A stretch of DNA of 64,000 nt from Deinococcus indicus (GCF_002198095.1 NZ_NHMK01000036.1:11001-75000); one strand, 5' to 3'. Shown: positions 1 through 9,690, numbered from the stretch's first letter. Numbers and translations: made by a program. Notes: a model not told the origin generated them from the letters alone.

Positions 1-610
1 AGAAGCGGCAGGTGTCGGGGCTGATCTCGTCGGCCAGGACGACCGTGCCGTCCGCGAGCGTGCCGAATTCCAGCTTGAAGTCGATGAGGCGCACGCCGCG
101 CGCCGCGAAGTACGGCACGAGGAACGCCTGCACGTTCAGCGCCAGTTCACGGATGCGCTTCAGCTGCTCGGGGGTGGCCCAGCCGAGCGCGACAGCGGTG
201 TCCGTGTTGATCAGCGGGTCGCCGAGCGCGTCGCTCTTGTAGCAGTACTCCACGACCGGGCGGGACAGCGTGGTGCCTTCCTCGACGCCCAGGCGTTTGC
301 TGAACGACCCGGCGGCCACGTTGCGCACGATGACCTCGACCGGGATGATCGTCACGGCCCGCACGCGCTGCTCGGTGGTGGACAGCAGCTCGATGAAGTG
401 CGTGGGCACGCCCGCCGCCTCCAGCTGCGGGAAGAGGTGCGCGGTGATCGCGTTGTTGATCGCGCCCTTGCCGCCGATCTGGGCTTTCTTGACGCCGTTG
501 AAGGCGGTCGCGTCGTCCTTGTACTCCACGATGTACTCGGCGGGGTTCGCGGTCGCGTACACGCGCTTGGCCTTACCTTCGTACTTCAGTTCGCCTCGGC
601 TTGCGGTCAT
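1..610 (-). CDS. purC: Phosphoribosylaminoimidazole-succinocarboxamide synthase (SAICAR synthetase), 3' part beyond window
   Basis: This enzyme joins CAIR and aspartate with ATP hydrolysis to give SAICAR in de novo purine synthesis in the cytosol. The visible 203 codons start with [18 protein letters not shown], the usual PurC N-terminus with the KAKRVY nucleotide-binding strand. They continue with [24 protein letters not shown] and LIDFKLEFG, all typical of the family, and end near [10 protein letters not shown], so about 30 codons lie off the left edge. The ATG (complement of 608-610) overlaps the stop of a 36-codon upstream ORF as ATGA, and GGAGG lies 3 nt before it. A long structured leader with an internal terminator precedes the gene, which suggests attenuation control. 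Confidence 0.96.
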   Translation of the reverse strand, partial: MTASRGELKYEGKAKRVYATANPAEYIVEYKDDATAFNGVKKAQIGGKGAINNAITAHLFPQLEAAGVPTHFIELLSTTEQRVRAVTIIPVEVIVRNVAAGSFSKRLGVEEGTTLSRPVVEYCYKSDALGDPLINTDTAVALGWATPEQLKRIRELALNVQAFLVPYFAARGVRLIDFKLEFGTLADGTVVLADEISPDTCRF

Positions 611-717
611 GCGTCCTCCAGGGGGGTGGGGGCGGCCTGGGCGGGCGTGTCCCCGGAATGTAGGAAAAGCGTCCCCCGGCAGGCGGGGCGACGCTGGAAT
701 GTCGCGGTGCTGAACAT
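607..717 (-). CDS. Putative 36-aa leader peptide upstream of and coupled to purC
   Basis: The ORF reads [20 protein letters not shown] and ends with ...TPLEDA. It has a good GGAGG six bases before its ATG, and its TGA overlaps the purC ATG as ATGA. Its codons run straight through the terminator hairpin at 669-694. A translating ribosome should therefore hinder terminator formation and deliver ribosomes to purC. No family is recognised and the composition (Ala, Pro, Thr, Arg) shows no obvious run of a sensing amino acid. It could instead be a non-coding stretch of the leader. Coding status is an inference from the RBS, the overlap and the terminator geometry. Confidence 0.45.
   Translation of the reverse strand: MFSTATFQRRPACRGTLFLHSGDTPAQAAPTPLEDA
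663..694 (-). terminator. Intrinsic terminator inside the purC leader (attenuator)
   Basis: Read on the minus strand, GCGTC-G-CCCCG pairs with CGGGG-GACGC around a short CCTGC loop and is followed directly by TTTTCC. It lies about 60 nt upstream of the purC ATG and inside the 36-codon uORF. A terminator before the first structural gene of a transcript implies conditional read-through. Confidence 0.6.
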
Positions 718-767
718 GTGAAGCCTCCATCGCCGTCTCTCGGACGGGCTTACCGCCCTTGTTTCAC
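718..767 (-). promoter_or_regulatory. Structured 5' leader element of purC (candidate riboswitch or protein-binding RNA)
   Basis: On the minus strand GTGAA (763-767) pairs with TTCAC (718-722). Inside are two competing hairpins: GGGC-GGTAA-GCCC (746-758) and CCGTC-CGAGA-GACGG (733-747), which share two bases. The 3' side carries the ribosome-binding GGAGG, and the 3' strand of the closing stem overlaps the uORF start region. A possible promoter -10 (TACGCT) lies upstream in the 3' half of the hairpin at 869-901. No known riboswitch class was matched with confidence. Confidence 0.4.
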
Positions 768-868
768 GGCGCGCGGCCGGGGCGGGGCGTCTCACAGGAC
801 GCGGGTGGAAGAAAAGGGAAGTGCAATCCACCCCCCACGCGGGAGGGCTGATCACCGCCTGACAGCGT

Positions 869-901
869 AACACCCCCGCGCGCCGGAACGCCGGGGGTGT
901 T
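869..901. terminator. Hairpin between the CbiX-like gene and the purC leader
   Basis: AACACCCCCG (869-878) and CGGGGGTGTT (892-901) form a perfect 10-bp stem with a 13-nt loop. On the minus strand it follows the CbiX-like gene and precedes the purC leader, so it probably ends the former transcript. There is no strong U-tract on that strand. Confidence 0.55.
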
Positions 902-938
902 CAGAGGACTCGGACGAACGCCACCCACGATGGGGCAG

Positions 939-986
939 ACCGCGCTGTTCAGGGACCGCACCTTTCAGTGACCGTGCCGTTCAGTG
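939..986. repeat. Three tandem 16-bp imperfect repeats
   Basis: Three consecutive 16-mers, ACCGCGCTGTTCAGGG, ACCGCACCTTTCAGTG and ACCGTGCCGTTCAGTG, occupy 939-986. The third copy overlaps the stop codon (981-983) of the CbiX-like gene. The repeat is non-coding apart from that overlap. Confidence 0.7.
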
Positions 987-2396
987 GCTGTGCGAGTGCC
1001 CGCCGCCGCCGCGTTTCCCGCTGACTTCCTCGCGGACCTCGGCCACCACGAACGTGCAGGCCTCGGCGCAGGGAATGCCGCCCGGCACGCCGTTCAGGAA
1101 CGACTGCGTGAGCTTGTGCCCCGCCCACAGGCGCGTGCGCAGGCATCCGGTACACACGTCCTGCGCCACGTGCTCCACCTGCGCCGGCGTCGCCTTCTGC
1201 ACCTTGGCGTAGATGCCCGTCTGCCGCCGCGCCGTGGTCGCCCAGGGCGTGGGCCGCAGCGCGTGGCAGTCGTGCGCGTACGTCTCCTCGATCACCGCCG
1301 GGTACACGTAATGCATGGCGCGGCGCAGGTCCGCCTCGCTCAGCACCGCCCGCCAGCCGCGCGGCAGGTTCCGCAGCGTGTGCACGGGCCGGTGCTCGCC
1401 GCCGTCCGTGAAACGCACCTGATCCCGCACGCCCTCCGGCGTGACCAGCGTGGTCAGGTCCGCGCCGGGGCGGCCCTCGTCCAGGGCGTTGCGCAGCTCG
1501 AACACGCCCAGTTCCGGCGTGACCAGCACCTCCCCGACCCGCAGGCCCGCGCGCGCGCCCTTCAGGAACGCCTGCCACGCCGCCTCGTGCCCGCGTTCGG
1601 TGTCCCCGCCCGGCCCGCCCGCCCCGCTGGCCTCCTCCGCGAGGTGCAGGATCACGTCCGCGACGGCCGCGTGCGTGCCCACCGGCCTGGCGTAGAACAC
1701 CTGCTGGTGCCCGTGCGGGTTCTCGGTGAAGTCCGTGACGGTGCCGGTCAGGCCCATGTCCTCGGGAATGGTTTCCAGGGTGTGCCAGCCCTCGCTGGCG
1801 AAGAACGGCACGACCACCACGCGCGGCGAGCGCACCGTCTCGGGCCAGGTGCCCACCTTGGGGTCCTCGTCGAGGAACAGCGCCTGCACCTCGGCGAACT
1901 GCCCGGACTCGCGGATGCGGTCGGCGTTCTGGTACACGATCCGGTTGCTGTTCTCGTTGCGGGTCGTGCCGTGCCCCAGCACGATCAGCGCGGTGTCCTC
2001 GGGATTGGCGTCGGGCAGGACCTCGCGCGCGCGCGCCAGGATCACGTCCGTCATGCTGGGGTGCACACCGTACGGCAGGGTGTAACGCACGGTCCGGCCG
2101 CCGATCACGCGGGCCACGCCCTCGGGCGGCACCGGCCCCTGGTGCCCCAGGCCCATCTCACGCGGAATCACGGTCTCCGTGAAGTACCCCTCGCTGATGA
2201 ACATCGGAATGACCGTCACGTCCGTGCTGGCGGTCGTCTTGAGCACCTGCCGCAGCGACGGTTCCTCCTTCCAGTAGCCTTCGATGACCTCGTCGAACAG
2301 CCCGCGCTGACGGATCAGTTCCGCATACCGGTACACCGCGACCGCCGACTCACCGTTCAGGTGAGATCCATGACCAATAAGCACCAGGGAACGCAT
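981..2396 (-). CDS. CbiX/sirohydrochlorin-chelatase-like protein with C-terminal Cys cluster (DR2241-type)
   Basis: A 471-aa protein. The N-terminal half has two CbiX-type chelatase repeats: LVLIGHGSH near residue 5 and [13 protein letters not shown] near residue 155, each with the metal/porphyrin-binding His. The C-terminal part carries CTGC and then PCAEACTF, a Cys set suited to a 4Fe-4S cluster, and ends in a His-rich GHSHSH tail. It matches the organisation of the Deinococcus radiodurans CbiX/Fe-S protein DR2241, whose physiological reaction I do not know. The chosen ATG (complement 2394-2396) lies 8 nt after a TACAGT -10 hexamer, so it is probably leaderless. An ATG 16 codons upstream is less likely. 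It diverges from the cyclophilin gene. Confidence 0.85.
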   Translation of the reverse strand: MRSLVLIGHGSHLNGESAVAVYRYAELIRQRGLFDEVIEGYWKEEPSLRQVLKTTASTDVTVIPMFISEGYFTETVIPREMGLGHQGPVPPEGVARVIGGRTVRYTLPYGVHPSMTDVILARAREVLPDANPEDTALIVLGHGTTRNENSNRIVYQNADRIRESGQFAEVQALFLDEDPKVGTWPETVRSPRVVVVPFFASEGWHTLETIPEDMGLTGTVTDFTENPHGHQQVFYARPVGTHAAVADVILHLAEEASGAGGPGGDTERGHEAAWQAFLKGARAGLRVGEVLVTPELGVFELRNALDEGRPGADLTTLVTPEGVRDQVRFTDGGEHRPVHTLRNLPRGWRAVLSEADLRRAMHYVYPAVIEETYAHDCHALRPTPWATTARRQTGIYAKVQKATPAQVEHVAQDVCTGCLRTRLWAGHKLTQSFLNGVPGGIPCAEACTFVVAEVREEVSGKRGGGGHSHSH

Positions 2397-2491
2397 ACGC
2401 ACCGACTGTACCGCCCCCCCGCGACCGGAATTGTCCCGGAACATGCGGTCCCCTGACCCGCCCCCCCGCCCCGGCAGGTAGACTGTGCCGC

Positions 2492-3055
<564 letters not shown>

Positions 3056-3058
<3 letters not shown>

Positions 3059-3115
3059 GACCGACTCCAATTGAAGGGGCTGCAAAGACCCTTCAATCCG
3101 AGTTCGTATCACCTC
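3056..3115. repeat. Short, degenerate copy of the palindromic intergenic repeat
   Basis: The stretch contains GACTCCAATTGAAGG, GGGCTGCAAAGACCC and TTCAATCCGAGTTCGTAT, matching in order the copies at 9.5 kb and 53.9 kb. The outer ends are eroded. It starts at the cyclophilin stop codon. Confidence 0.7.
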
Positions 3116-3133
3116 GCAGTAACGAGAAGAAGA

Positions 3134-3155
3134 CAGCGCCCCGGTGTGGGCGCTG
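3134..3155 (-). terminator. Terminator of rpoZ
   Basis: CAGCGCCC and GGGCGCTG form an 8-bp stem with a 6-nt loop. On the minus strand it is followed by TCTTCTTCT and lies 17 nt after the rpoZ stop. Confidence 0.7.
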
Positions 3156-3171
3156 CCTTCTTGATGGGGGT

Positions 3172-3471
3172 TCAGTCGCGTTCGCGTTCGCGTTCGGCGT
3201 TCAGCTGGGCCTGAAGCTGCGCCTGCCGCTGCCGTACGTAATCCTGCTGGAAACGCGGCTCGTCGATCAGGTTCGTGCCGACCGTGAGTTTCCCGGTCGC
3301 CAGTTCCCGCATGGCCTGCGTGACCAGGTTCCGGTGCCGCACGCGCTGCTCGACCGGCAGCACGCTCGGCGCGCCGGAACGCAGCTGCAACGCGCGCTTG
3401 GCCGTGACCACACTCAGTCGGTACTTGCTGTCCGTCATGGACAGCAGCTTGTCGATGTCTTTTTCCGCCAT
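3172..3471 (-). CDS. rpoZ: DNA-directed RNA polymerase omega subunit
   Basis: A 99-aa protein of the normal size for omega, the small subunit that assists folding of beta-prime and assembly of RNA polymerase. It begins MAEKDIDKLLSMTDSKYRLS, followed by VTAKRALQLR, in line with the omega N-terminal helices. A charged C-terminal tail (AQLNAERERERD) follows. An AGGGAGG lies 7 nt before the ATG, so this gene uses a Shine-Dalgarno start, unlike many neighbours. It stands alone on the minus strand with its own terminator, downstream of gnd. Confidence 0.93.
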   Translation of the reverse strand: MAEKDIDKLLSMTDSKYRLSVVTAKRALQLRSGAPSVLPVEQRVRHRNLVTQAMRELATGKLTVGTNLIDEPRFQQDYVRQRQAQLQAQLNAERERERD

Positions 3472-3601
3472 TCTCGCAACCTCCCTGAAACACGGCCGTC
3501 CCGCGTGAGGCGGGTGGGTGTTCCGTCAGCCCCCCACTGTAGCCCAGCGGGGGCGGGCACACCAAGCGCCCGGCCCACAATGCCCCCGCCGCGGGCGACG
3601 G

Positions 3602-5089
3602 TCAGGCGTTGTACGTGCTGCTGGCCGTGTCGCCACCCCGCCCGGTCCAGTTCGTGTGGAAGAACTCGCCGCGCGCACGGTCCGTGCGTTCGTACGTGTG
3701 CGCGCCGAAGTAATCCCGCTGCGCCTGCAGCAGGTTCGCGGGCAGCCGCTCGGCGCGGTAGCCGTCGTAGTACGCCAGGGCGCTGCTGAACGCCGGGACC
3801 GGCACGCCCCCCACCACGGCCGCCGCGACCGTCCCGCGCCACGCCGCCTGCGCGCCGCCCACCGCGTCCCGGAAGTACGGGGCGAGCAGCAGGTTCGGGA
3901 GGTCCGGCTGCGCGTCGAACGCCTCCTTGATGCGGTCCAGGAACGCCGCGCGGATGATGCACCCGCCGCGCCACATCTGCGCGATCTGCCCGTAATCCAG
4001 CGTCCACCCGGCGTCCCGCGCACTCAGGTGCAGCAGCTGGAAGCCCTGCGCGTACGCGGCGATCTTGCTGGCGTACAGCGCCTGCCGCACGCCCTCGATG
4101 AACGCCTCCCGGTCGGCGGGCGCCGCGAAGGTCGGACCGCTCAGGACGCGGCTGGCCGCCACGCGCTCGGCCTTCAGGGCGCTCATGGCGCGGGCGTACA
4201 CGGCCTCCGTGATCGTCGCGGCCGGACTGCCGGCATCCAGCGCCGCCACCGACGTCCACTTCCCGGTGCCCTTCTGCCCGGCGGCGTCCAGAATCACGTC
4301 CACCAGCGGCTGCCCGGTCAGGTCGTCCGTCTTGGTCAGGATGTCGGCCGTGATCTCGATCAGGTAACTGTTCAGCTCGCCCTCGTTCCAGCGGGCGAAC
4401 ACCGCGCCCGCCTCCGGGGCGCTCAGGCCCGCACCGTCCCGCAGCAGCTGATACGCCTCGGCGATCATCTGCATGTCGGCGTACTCGATGCCGTTATGCA
4501 CCATCTTCACGAAATGCCCCGCGCCCTCCGGCCCCACCCAGTCGCAGCAGGGCGCGCCGTCGGCCACCTTCGCCGCGATGCTCTGGAAGATCGGCCTGAC
4601 CGCCTCCCACGCCGCCGGATTCCCGCCCGGCATGATGCTCGGCCCGGTCAGCGCGCCCTCCTCACCACCCGACACGCCCGTCCCCACGAACAGCAACCCG
4701 TCCGCCGCGAGTTCCCGCGTGCGGCGCGTCGAATCCGCCGGGTGACTGTTCCCCCCGTCGATGATGATGTCGCCAGGGCTCAGCAGCGGCCGCAGGTGCC
4801 CGATGAACTCATCGACCGCCGCGCCCGCCTTCACCATCAGCATCACCTTACGTGGAGCCTTCAGTTGCCCCACCAGTTCCTCCAGCGACCCGGCCCCCAC
4901 GATGGACTTCCCGAGCGCACGGCCCCCCGTGAACGCCGTGACCTTGCTGACCGTCCGGTTGAACGCCGCGACCGTGAACCCCCGGCTCGCCATGTTCAGA
5001 ATCAGGTTCTCACCCATGACCGCCAGCCCGATCACACCGATATCCGCCACCGCGCCCTGCCCGCCACCTGTCACCGCGTCATTCGTCAT
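3602..5089 (-). CDS. gnd: 6-phosphogluconate dehydrogenase (NADP+, decarboxylating)
   Basis: A 495-aa enzyme of the oxidative pentose phosphate pathway that converts 6-phosphogluconate to ribulose 5-phosphate, CO2 and NADPH. The Rossmann start IGVIGLAVMGENLILNMA is followed by VAAFNRT, then the substrate signature IIDGGNSH. GTGVSGGEEGA and the KMVHNGIEYADMQ helix carry catalytic Lys and Asn residues. The C-terminus has TNWTGRGG. The start used is the ATG at 5087-5089, which sits 7 nt after TACGCT; an in-frame codon 7 residues upstream is less likely. It is a single gene between the tRNA and rpoZ. Confidence 0.97.
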   Translation of the reverse strand: MTNDAVTGGGQGAVADIGVIGLAVMGENLILNMASRGFTVAAFNRTVSKVTAFTGGRALGKSIVGAGSLEELVGQLKAPRKVMLMVKAGAAVDEFIGHLRPLLSPGDIIIDGGNSHPADSTRRTRELAADGLLFVGTGVSGGEEGALTGPSIMPGGNPAAWEAVRPIFQSIAAKVADGAPCCDWVGPEGAGHFVKMVHNGIEYADMQMIAEAYQLLRDGAGLSAPEAGAVFARWNEGELNSYLIEITADILTKTDDLTGQPLVDVILDAAGQKGTGKWTSVAALDAGSPAATITEAVYARAMSALKAERVAASRVLSGPTFAAPADREAFIEGVRQALYASKIAAYAQGFQLLHLSARDAGWTLDYGQIAQMWRGGCIIRAAFLDRIKEAFDAQPDLPNLLLAPYFRDAVGGAQAAWRGTVAAAVVGGVPVPAFSSALAYYDGYRAERLPANLLQAQRDYFGAHTYERTDRARGEFFHTNWTGRGGDTASSTYNA

Positions 5090-5150
5090 GCGAATAAGCG
5101 TACACCGCACACCAATCGGCGCTGGAACCCTGTCAACACAGCCCCCACAC

Positions 5151-5176
5151 CGAAGAACCCCCGCACGCGGCGGGGG
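5151..5176 (-). terminator. Terminator after tRNA-Thr
   Basis: On the minus strand CCCCCGC and GCGGGGG pair around a CGCGT loop, followed by TTCTTC. It lies just 3' of the tRNA and upstream of gnd. Confidence 0.75.
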
Positions 5177-5184
5177 CTTTTCTG

Positions 5185-5259
<75 letters not shown>

Positions 5260-5296
5260 GGGTATGAATTGAGCTGCTCCACGCGGAAGCTCAAAA

Positions 5297-5325
5297 AGTA
5301 TATGGAGTGCGCCGGGGAGTGTCAA
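5297..5325 (-). promoter_or_regulatory. Sigma-70 promoter of tRNA-Thr
   Basis: On the minus strand TTGACA and TATACT are separated by exactly 17 nt, a full consensus match, about 38 nt upstream of the mature tRNA 5' end. Confidence 0.85.
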
Positions 5326-5368
5326 GGCGCCGGGTGCGGGCCTCGGCGGCCGCTCTATGCTGGCGGGC

Positions 5369-6103
5369 ATGGTGACCGCAGGAACCCCGGAGGCGTTCGA
5401 GACGATTCATGGCGTGGCGGGGCCGCTGGACTGGCTGTGCCTCGCGCCGCACCCGGACGACGCGGAGATCGGCGCGGGCGGCACCCTGATCCGGCTGGCC
5501 CGCGCGGGGCGCGCGGTGGGCATTCTGGAACTGTCGCGTGGCGAGCGGGGCACGCAGGGCACGCCGGACGTGCGCGTGGCCGAGTGCGCCCGCGCGGCGG
5601 CGATCATGGGCCTGACGTGGCGCGGGCAGCTGGGCCTGCCGGACGGCGAGCTGCGCGACACGCTGGAAGGCGCGCACGCGCTGGCGTCGGTGCTGCGCGC
5701 GGTGCGGCCCCGCGTGCTGGTCGTCCCGCACCACCACGACCGCCACCCGGATCACTTCGGCACGTACCACCTAAGCAAGCGGGCCGTGCATCTGGCGCAA
5801 CTGGCGAAGGCGGACCTGCCGGGCGAGCCGCACCGGGTGGGCCGGGTGCTGCTGTACCAGGGGAACGCGGACATCACCCCGAACGTGCTGGTGGATGTCG
5901 AGGCCGTGCAGGACATCTGGGAGGCCGCGATCCTGGCGCACCAGAGTCAGTTTTCGGGGGCGGCCATCTCGGAGACGGTCACGCCGGAGATCGTGGAGCG
6001 TCGCCGCGCCCGCCTGACGTACTGGGGCACCCTGGCGCGCGTGCGCTACGCCGAGGCCTTCGAGGCGGACTCGGCGCTGCTGGTGGACCCCCTGGCATTG
6101 TGA
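5369..6103 (+). CDS. bshB1: Bacillithiol biosynthesis deacetylase (BshB1-type, PIG-L family)
   Basis: A 244-aa zinc-dependent deacetylase that would release acetate from GlcNAc-malate, the second step of bacillithiol synthesis. Zinc ligands are visible in LAPHPDDAEIGAGGTL (HPDD) and in HHHDRHPDH. SRGERGTQGT and the C-terminal HQSQF region are typical of BshB1. The start is the ATG at 5369, 7 nt after TATGCT (leaderless pattern), rather than the ATG at 5357 that overlaps the -10. Bacillithiol is the low-molecular-weight thiol of Deinococcus. bshA and bshC are not in view. Confidence 0.9.
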   Translation: MVTAGTPEAFETIHGVAGPLDWLCLAPHPDDAEIGAGGTLIRLARAGRAVGILELSRGERGTQGTPDVRVAECARAAAIMGLTWRGQLGLPDGELRDTLEGAHALASVLRAVRPRVLVVPHHHDRHPDHFGTYHLSKRAVHLAQLAKADLPGEPHRVGRVLLYQGNADITPNVLVDVEAVQDIWEAAILAHQSQFSGAAISETVTPEIVERRRARLTYWGTLARVRYAEAFEADSALLVDPLAL

Positions 6104-6124
6104 GAAGAAACTTGCCTTCGCTCG

Positions 6125-6703
6125 TTATTCGGGAACGGTCAGCCCGACGTTTCTGGCGAGACGATTCTGCCGTTCAGGCTGTGTGGCGAGAGCTATAAGT
6201 AGTTCCTGGAATTCCTGCGGGTTGATCAGGGCAGGCATGAGGAATTCCTGCGGCGCGGTGAAGATCAACGCCAGGAGATCCGCTGCGGTGTGAGCTTCGT
6301 TGTCGCTGCCGTGGAGCAGCAACTCGATCAGAACAGCACGCACCGCATCCACACTCTGAATCAGGTTCATCTGGATGTGTTCCCGTTCGTGGATGGACAG
6401 CCGGTGACTGGGTGAGCCACTGGCGACCTCGTAGATCGCGTTGAGCAGCCACGGACGGCTTGCCGGGGTAGCGTGCCTCAGTCCAGCGAGCAGGGCGGGC
6501 AGCACCTTCGGGCCAGCCGGGTACAGAGAGCCCTGGATGACCGCCACGTTGTCGATCTGCCAGTAAAGTTTCTCCGCTTCGTCAGTCGTGTGACTTGCGG
6601 GGAGATCGCGGATCGCGACCAGAAGATCTGCGATCCGCTGGGCACCCCTTCCGTCGCCGTTCCACACGTCATCTGGTGTCAGGTCAGGGTCTGGGTGTCG
6701 CAT
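6125..6703 (-). CDS. Hypothetical protein, all-helical, possibly HEAT-like
   Basis: A 192-aa protein that I do not recognise. Its composition is helical (LLVAIRDLP, LPALLAGLRHA, AVLIELLLHGSDNEAHTAADLLALI), which suggests short helical repeats of the HEAT type found in immunity-like bacterial proteins. The central HRLSIHEREH is not a recognised catalytic motif. The coding region is visibly less GC-rich than its neighbours, which may reflect recent acquisition. The start is uncertain: an ATG at 6703 or an in-frame GTG at 6715, neither with a clear ribosome-binding site. It converges with bshB1. Confidence 0.6.
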   Translation of the reverse strand: MRHPDPDLTPDDVWNGDGRGAQRIADLLVAIRDLPASHTTDEAEKLYWQIDNVAVIQGSLYPAGPKVLPALLAGLRHATPASRPWLLNAIYEVASGSPSHRLSIHEREHIQMNLIQSVDAVRAVLIELLLHGSDNEAHTAADLLALIFTAPQEFLMPALINPQEFQELLIALATQPERQNRLARNVGLTVPE

Positions 6704-6750
6704 GTTCCCGTTCACTGAGTAACCATCAGTTCTTTTTCCCAGGCTGCCGC

Positions 6751-7740
6751 TCAGTCCTGCTGCGGCCAGTCCCGGTAGGGGAGGGCGGGGTGTGGGCGGC
6801 TGGCGAGCAGTTCCTCGATCTCGTCGGCAAGGTCCAGGCCGTACTTGTACGCGCTCTGCCCGGCGACCACGCCGCCGCCGTACTTCTCGCGGTAGTTGGC
6901 GGGCGTGCGGTCGAAGGTCATGGCCTCGGCGCTGGCGTTCGTCTGGGGCAGCACGGTCGTCAGGATCGGGGGGGTGCGTTCGCCGGTGCCGGCGAAGGCG
7001 CGTTGCAGATCCTCGGGAAGGCGTTGCAGGCCCTGGCGGTGCTGGCTGCTCTGACTCTGGTACTTGGTGATCAGGACGCCCAGCGAGCTCAGGCGCAGGT
7101 TGCGGGCGCGGCGGATCTCGGCGATGCGTCCGGCGATCTGCGGGATGCCGTAGGTGCTCAGGCGGTCGGGGATGGTGGGGATCAGGTAGTGGTCGCTGAT
7201 TTCCAGGCCGTTCTGCGTGACGAACCCCAGGTTGGGCGGGCAGTCGATCAGCACGTAGTCGTACGTGTCGAAGTGCGGCGCGACGAACTTCTTCACGACT
7301 TCCATCGGGCCGGTCGAGTAGTAAGTGCGGCCCGCGATGTCCTGCATGCGGTCCTGCACGTCGATCAGCCGGATGGAGGAGGGCAGCAGGTCCACGCGGC
7401 CGTAGCGGGTGCCTTCGGGCAGCTGGTCCATCACCTCGGGCGGCACGCGGTTGAGGTTGCTGGCGCCGCGCACGATGGCGCGCGTGGCGTCGAACGTGAA
7501 GGTGCCGTCGCCGCGCAGCAGGTCCAGGAACAGCTGCGCGAGCGTCTGCCCGTCCTCGTCGGCCTGCGCCCAGCGTTCCTCGCCGATCAGGGCCAGGGTG
7601 GCGTTCGTCTGCGGGTCCAGGTCGATGACCAGCACGCGCTTCTGCTTCATGAACGCCAGCGTGTCGGCCAGTTGCACGGTCGCCGTGGTTTTCGCCACGC
7701 CGCCCTTGAGGTTGATGAAACTCAGGACGACCGGTGCCAT
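6751..7740 (-). CDS. ParA/Soj-family ATPase (no partner ParB nearby)
   Basis: A 329-aa cytosolic P-loop ATPase with the deviant Walker A KGGVAKTT near residue 12, switch I DLDPQTNATL, and Walker B region YVLIDCPPNLG. These are the hallmarks of ParA/MinD proteins that position DNA or complexes. It is longer than minimal Soj, with an insertion around residues 55-120. No parB or parS-like sequence was seen beside it. The ATG overlaps the stop of the peroxiredoxin gene by one base (TGATG), so the two are co-translated. Its cargo cannot be predicted. Confidence 0.88.
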   Translation of the reverse strand: MAPVVLSFINLKGGVAKTTATVQLADTLAFMKQKRVLVIDLDPQTNATLALIGEERWAQADEDGQTLAQLFLDLLRGDGTFTFDATRAIVRGASNLNRVPPEVMDQLPEGTRYGRVDLLPSSIRLIDVQDRMQDIAGRTYYSTGPMEVVKKFVAPHFDTYDYVLIDCPPNLGFVTQNGLEISDHYLIPTIPDRLSTYGIPQIAGRIAEIRRARNLRLSSLGVLITKYQSQSSQHRQGLQRLPEDLQRAFAGTGERTPPILTTVLPQTNASAEAMTFDRTPANYREKYGGGVVAGQSAYKYGLDLADEIEELLASRPHPALPYRDWPQQD

Positions 7741-8195
7741 CAGAGTTCGCGGATCTTGGCCAGCACGGCCTCGGGCCGCACGGTGTAGTCGCCGGTCTTC
7801 TCCTCGACGTGCTGGTAACGCACCACGCCGGAGCGGTCGATCAGGAACACGGCCCGGCCGCTGATGCCCCGGTCGTCGATGGCCACGCCGTACGCGCGGG
7901 CCACGTCGAGTTTCATGTCGGCCAGCAGCGGCACCTCGATGCCGTACTCGGCCGCCCAGGCCTTGTGCGCGTGCACGGAGTCGCGGTTCACGCCCAGCAC
8001 GACCGCCCCGGCGTCCGCGAAGTCATCCTGGCGGCCCGAGTACTCGGGAAGCTGCATGGAGCACACGGGACTGAAATCCAGCGGGTAGAACACCAGCACC
8101 ACGGCGCTGTGGCCCCGGTAACTGCTCAGGGTGATCTGCTCGCCGGTCGAGGCGGGCAGGGTGAAGTCCGGCGCAGGCTGTCCCACAAGGCTCAT
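7740..8195 (-). CDS. Peroxiredoxin (AhpC/TSA, BCP/AhpE-like)
   Basis: A 151-aa thiol peroxidase that reduces peroxides. It has APDFTLP at the N-terminus and FYPLDFSPVCSMQLP, with the peroxidatic Cys in the PxxxSxxC motif. No obvious resolving Cys is present, so it is probably a 1-Cys type needing an external thiol; bacillithiol is plausible given bshB1 nearby. ADMKLDVARAYGV and GRAVFLIDRSGVV complete the thioredoxin fold. The ATG sits 6 nt after TACACT (leaderless pattern). It is first in an operon with the parA-like gene. Confidence 0.92.
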   Translation of the reverse strand: MSLVGQPAPDFTLPASTGEQITLSSYRGHSAVVLVFYPLDFSPVCSMQLPEYSGRQDDFADAGAVVLGVNRDSVHAHKAWAAEYGIEVPLLADMKLDVARAYGVAIDDRGISGRAVFLIDRSGVVRYQHVEEKTGDYTVRPEAVLAKIREL

Positions 8196-8408
8196 GCCCG
8201 CAGTGTAGCGGGCCGCGCCGCCCAGGGCAGCCCGAGTTCCGGCAGCGGCAGTGACCGTGGCCCGGCCTGGGGGGAGCTTTGAACCGCGTCCCGCTTTGCC
8301 CCCCCTGCCCGGCGCGCGGGTCTACCCTGGGTGGGTACCGTCCCCGGCGTCTGCACCGTTCACGCGCCGCCCGCACCCCAGCCGGGACGGCCCCGAGGAG
8401 GAATTCCC

Positions 8409-9497
<1,089 letters not shown>

Positions 9498-9500
<3 letters not shown>

Positions 9501-9639
9501 TACGGACTCCGGTTGAATGGGCTGCAAGGCCCGTTCAATCCGAGCGGATGCGAGTGGGAGAGAAACGGGTTCCGGACGTGGAGCCGGCAATCCGGCGACG
9601 TTCCGGATTGTTGGCGAAACAAACGGAATCCGTATGATA
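9498..9639. repeat. Full-length (about 140 bp) palindromic intergenic repeat
   Basis: It begins TGATACGGACTCCGGTTGAA at the desaturase stop codon and ends CAAACGGAATCCGTATGATA. The outer 16 bp are inverted repeats with 14/16 matches. Inner stems include GGGCTGCAAGGCCC and a GAGCCGGCAATCCGGCGACG segment. Shorter or decayed relatives lie at 3056, 25180, 53900 and 58846. Confidence 0.8.
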
Positions 9640-9649
9640 CGGCCCGCCT

Positions 9650-9690
9650 GAAGCCCGCCCGCGCCCTGTGCGTGTGGCGGGCTTCCGCTT
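9650..9690 (+). terminator. Terminator after desaturase and repeat
   Basis: GAAGCCCGCC (9650-9659) pairs perfectly with GGCGGGCTTC (9676-9685), followed by CGCTTTCC. Confidence 0.7.

Noticed and set aside
733..767. Possible T-box, ykkC/PRPP, ZTP or fluoride riboswitch in the purC leader
   Set aside because: Short pieces look similar (GTCCGAGAG, GGCGATGG), but the conserved second halves of each class are missing, so no class is assigned.
788..803. GCGTCCTGTGAGACGC hairpin resembling a PyrR-binding loop upstream of purC
   Set aside because: The CNGNGA loop matches but the 3' stem differs from the PyrR consensus, and PyrR sites belong to pyrimidine, not purine, genes; probably coincidence.
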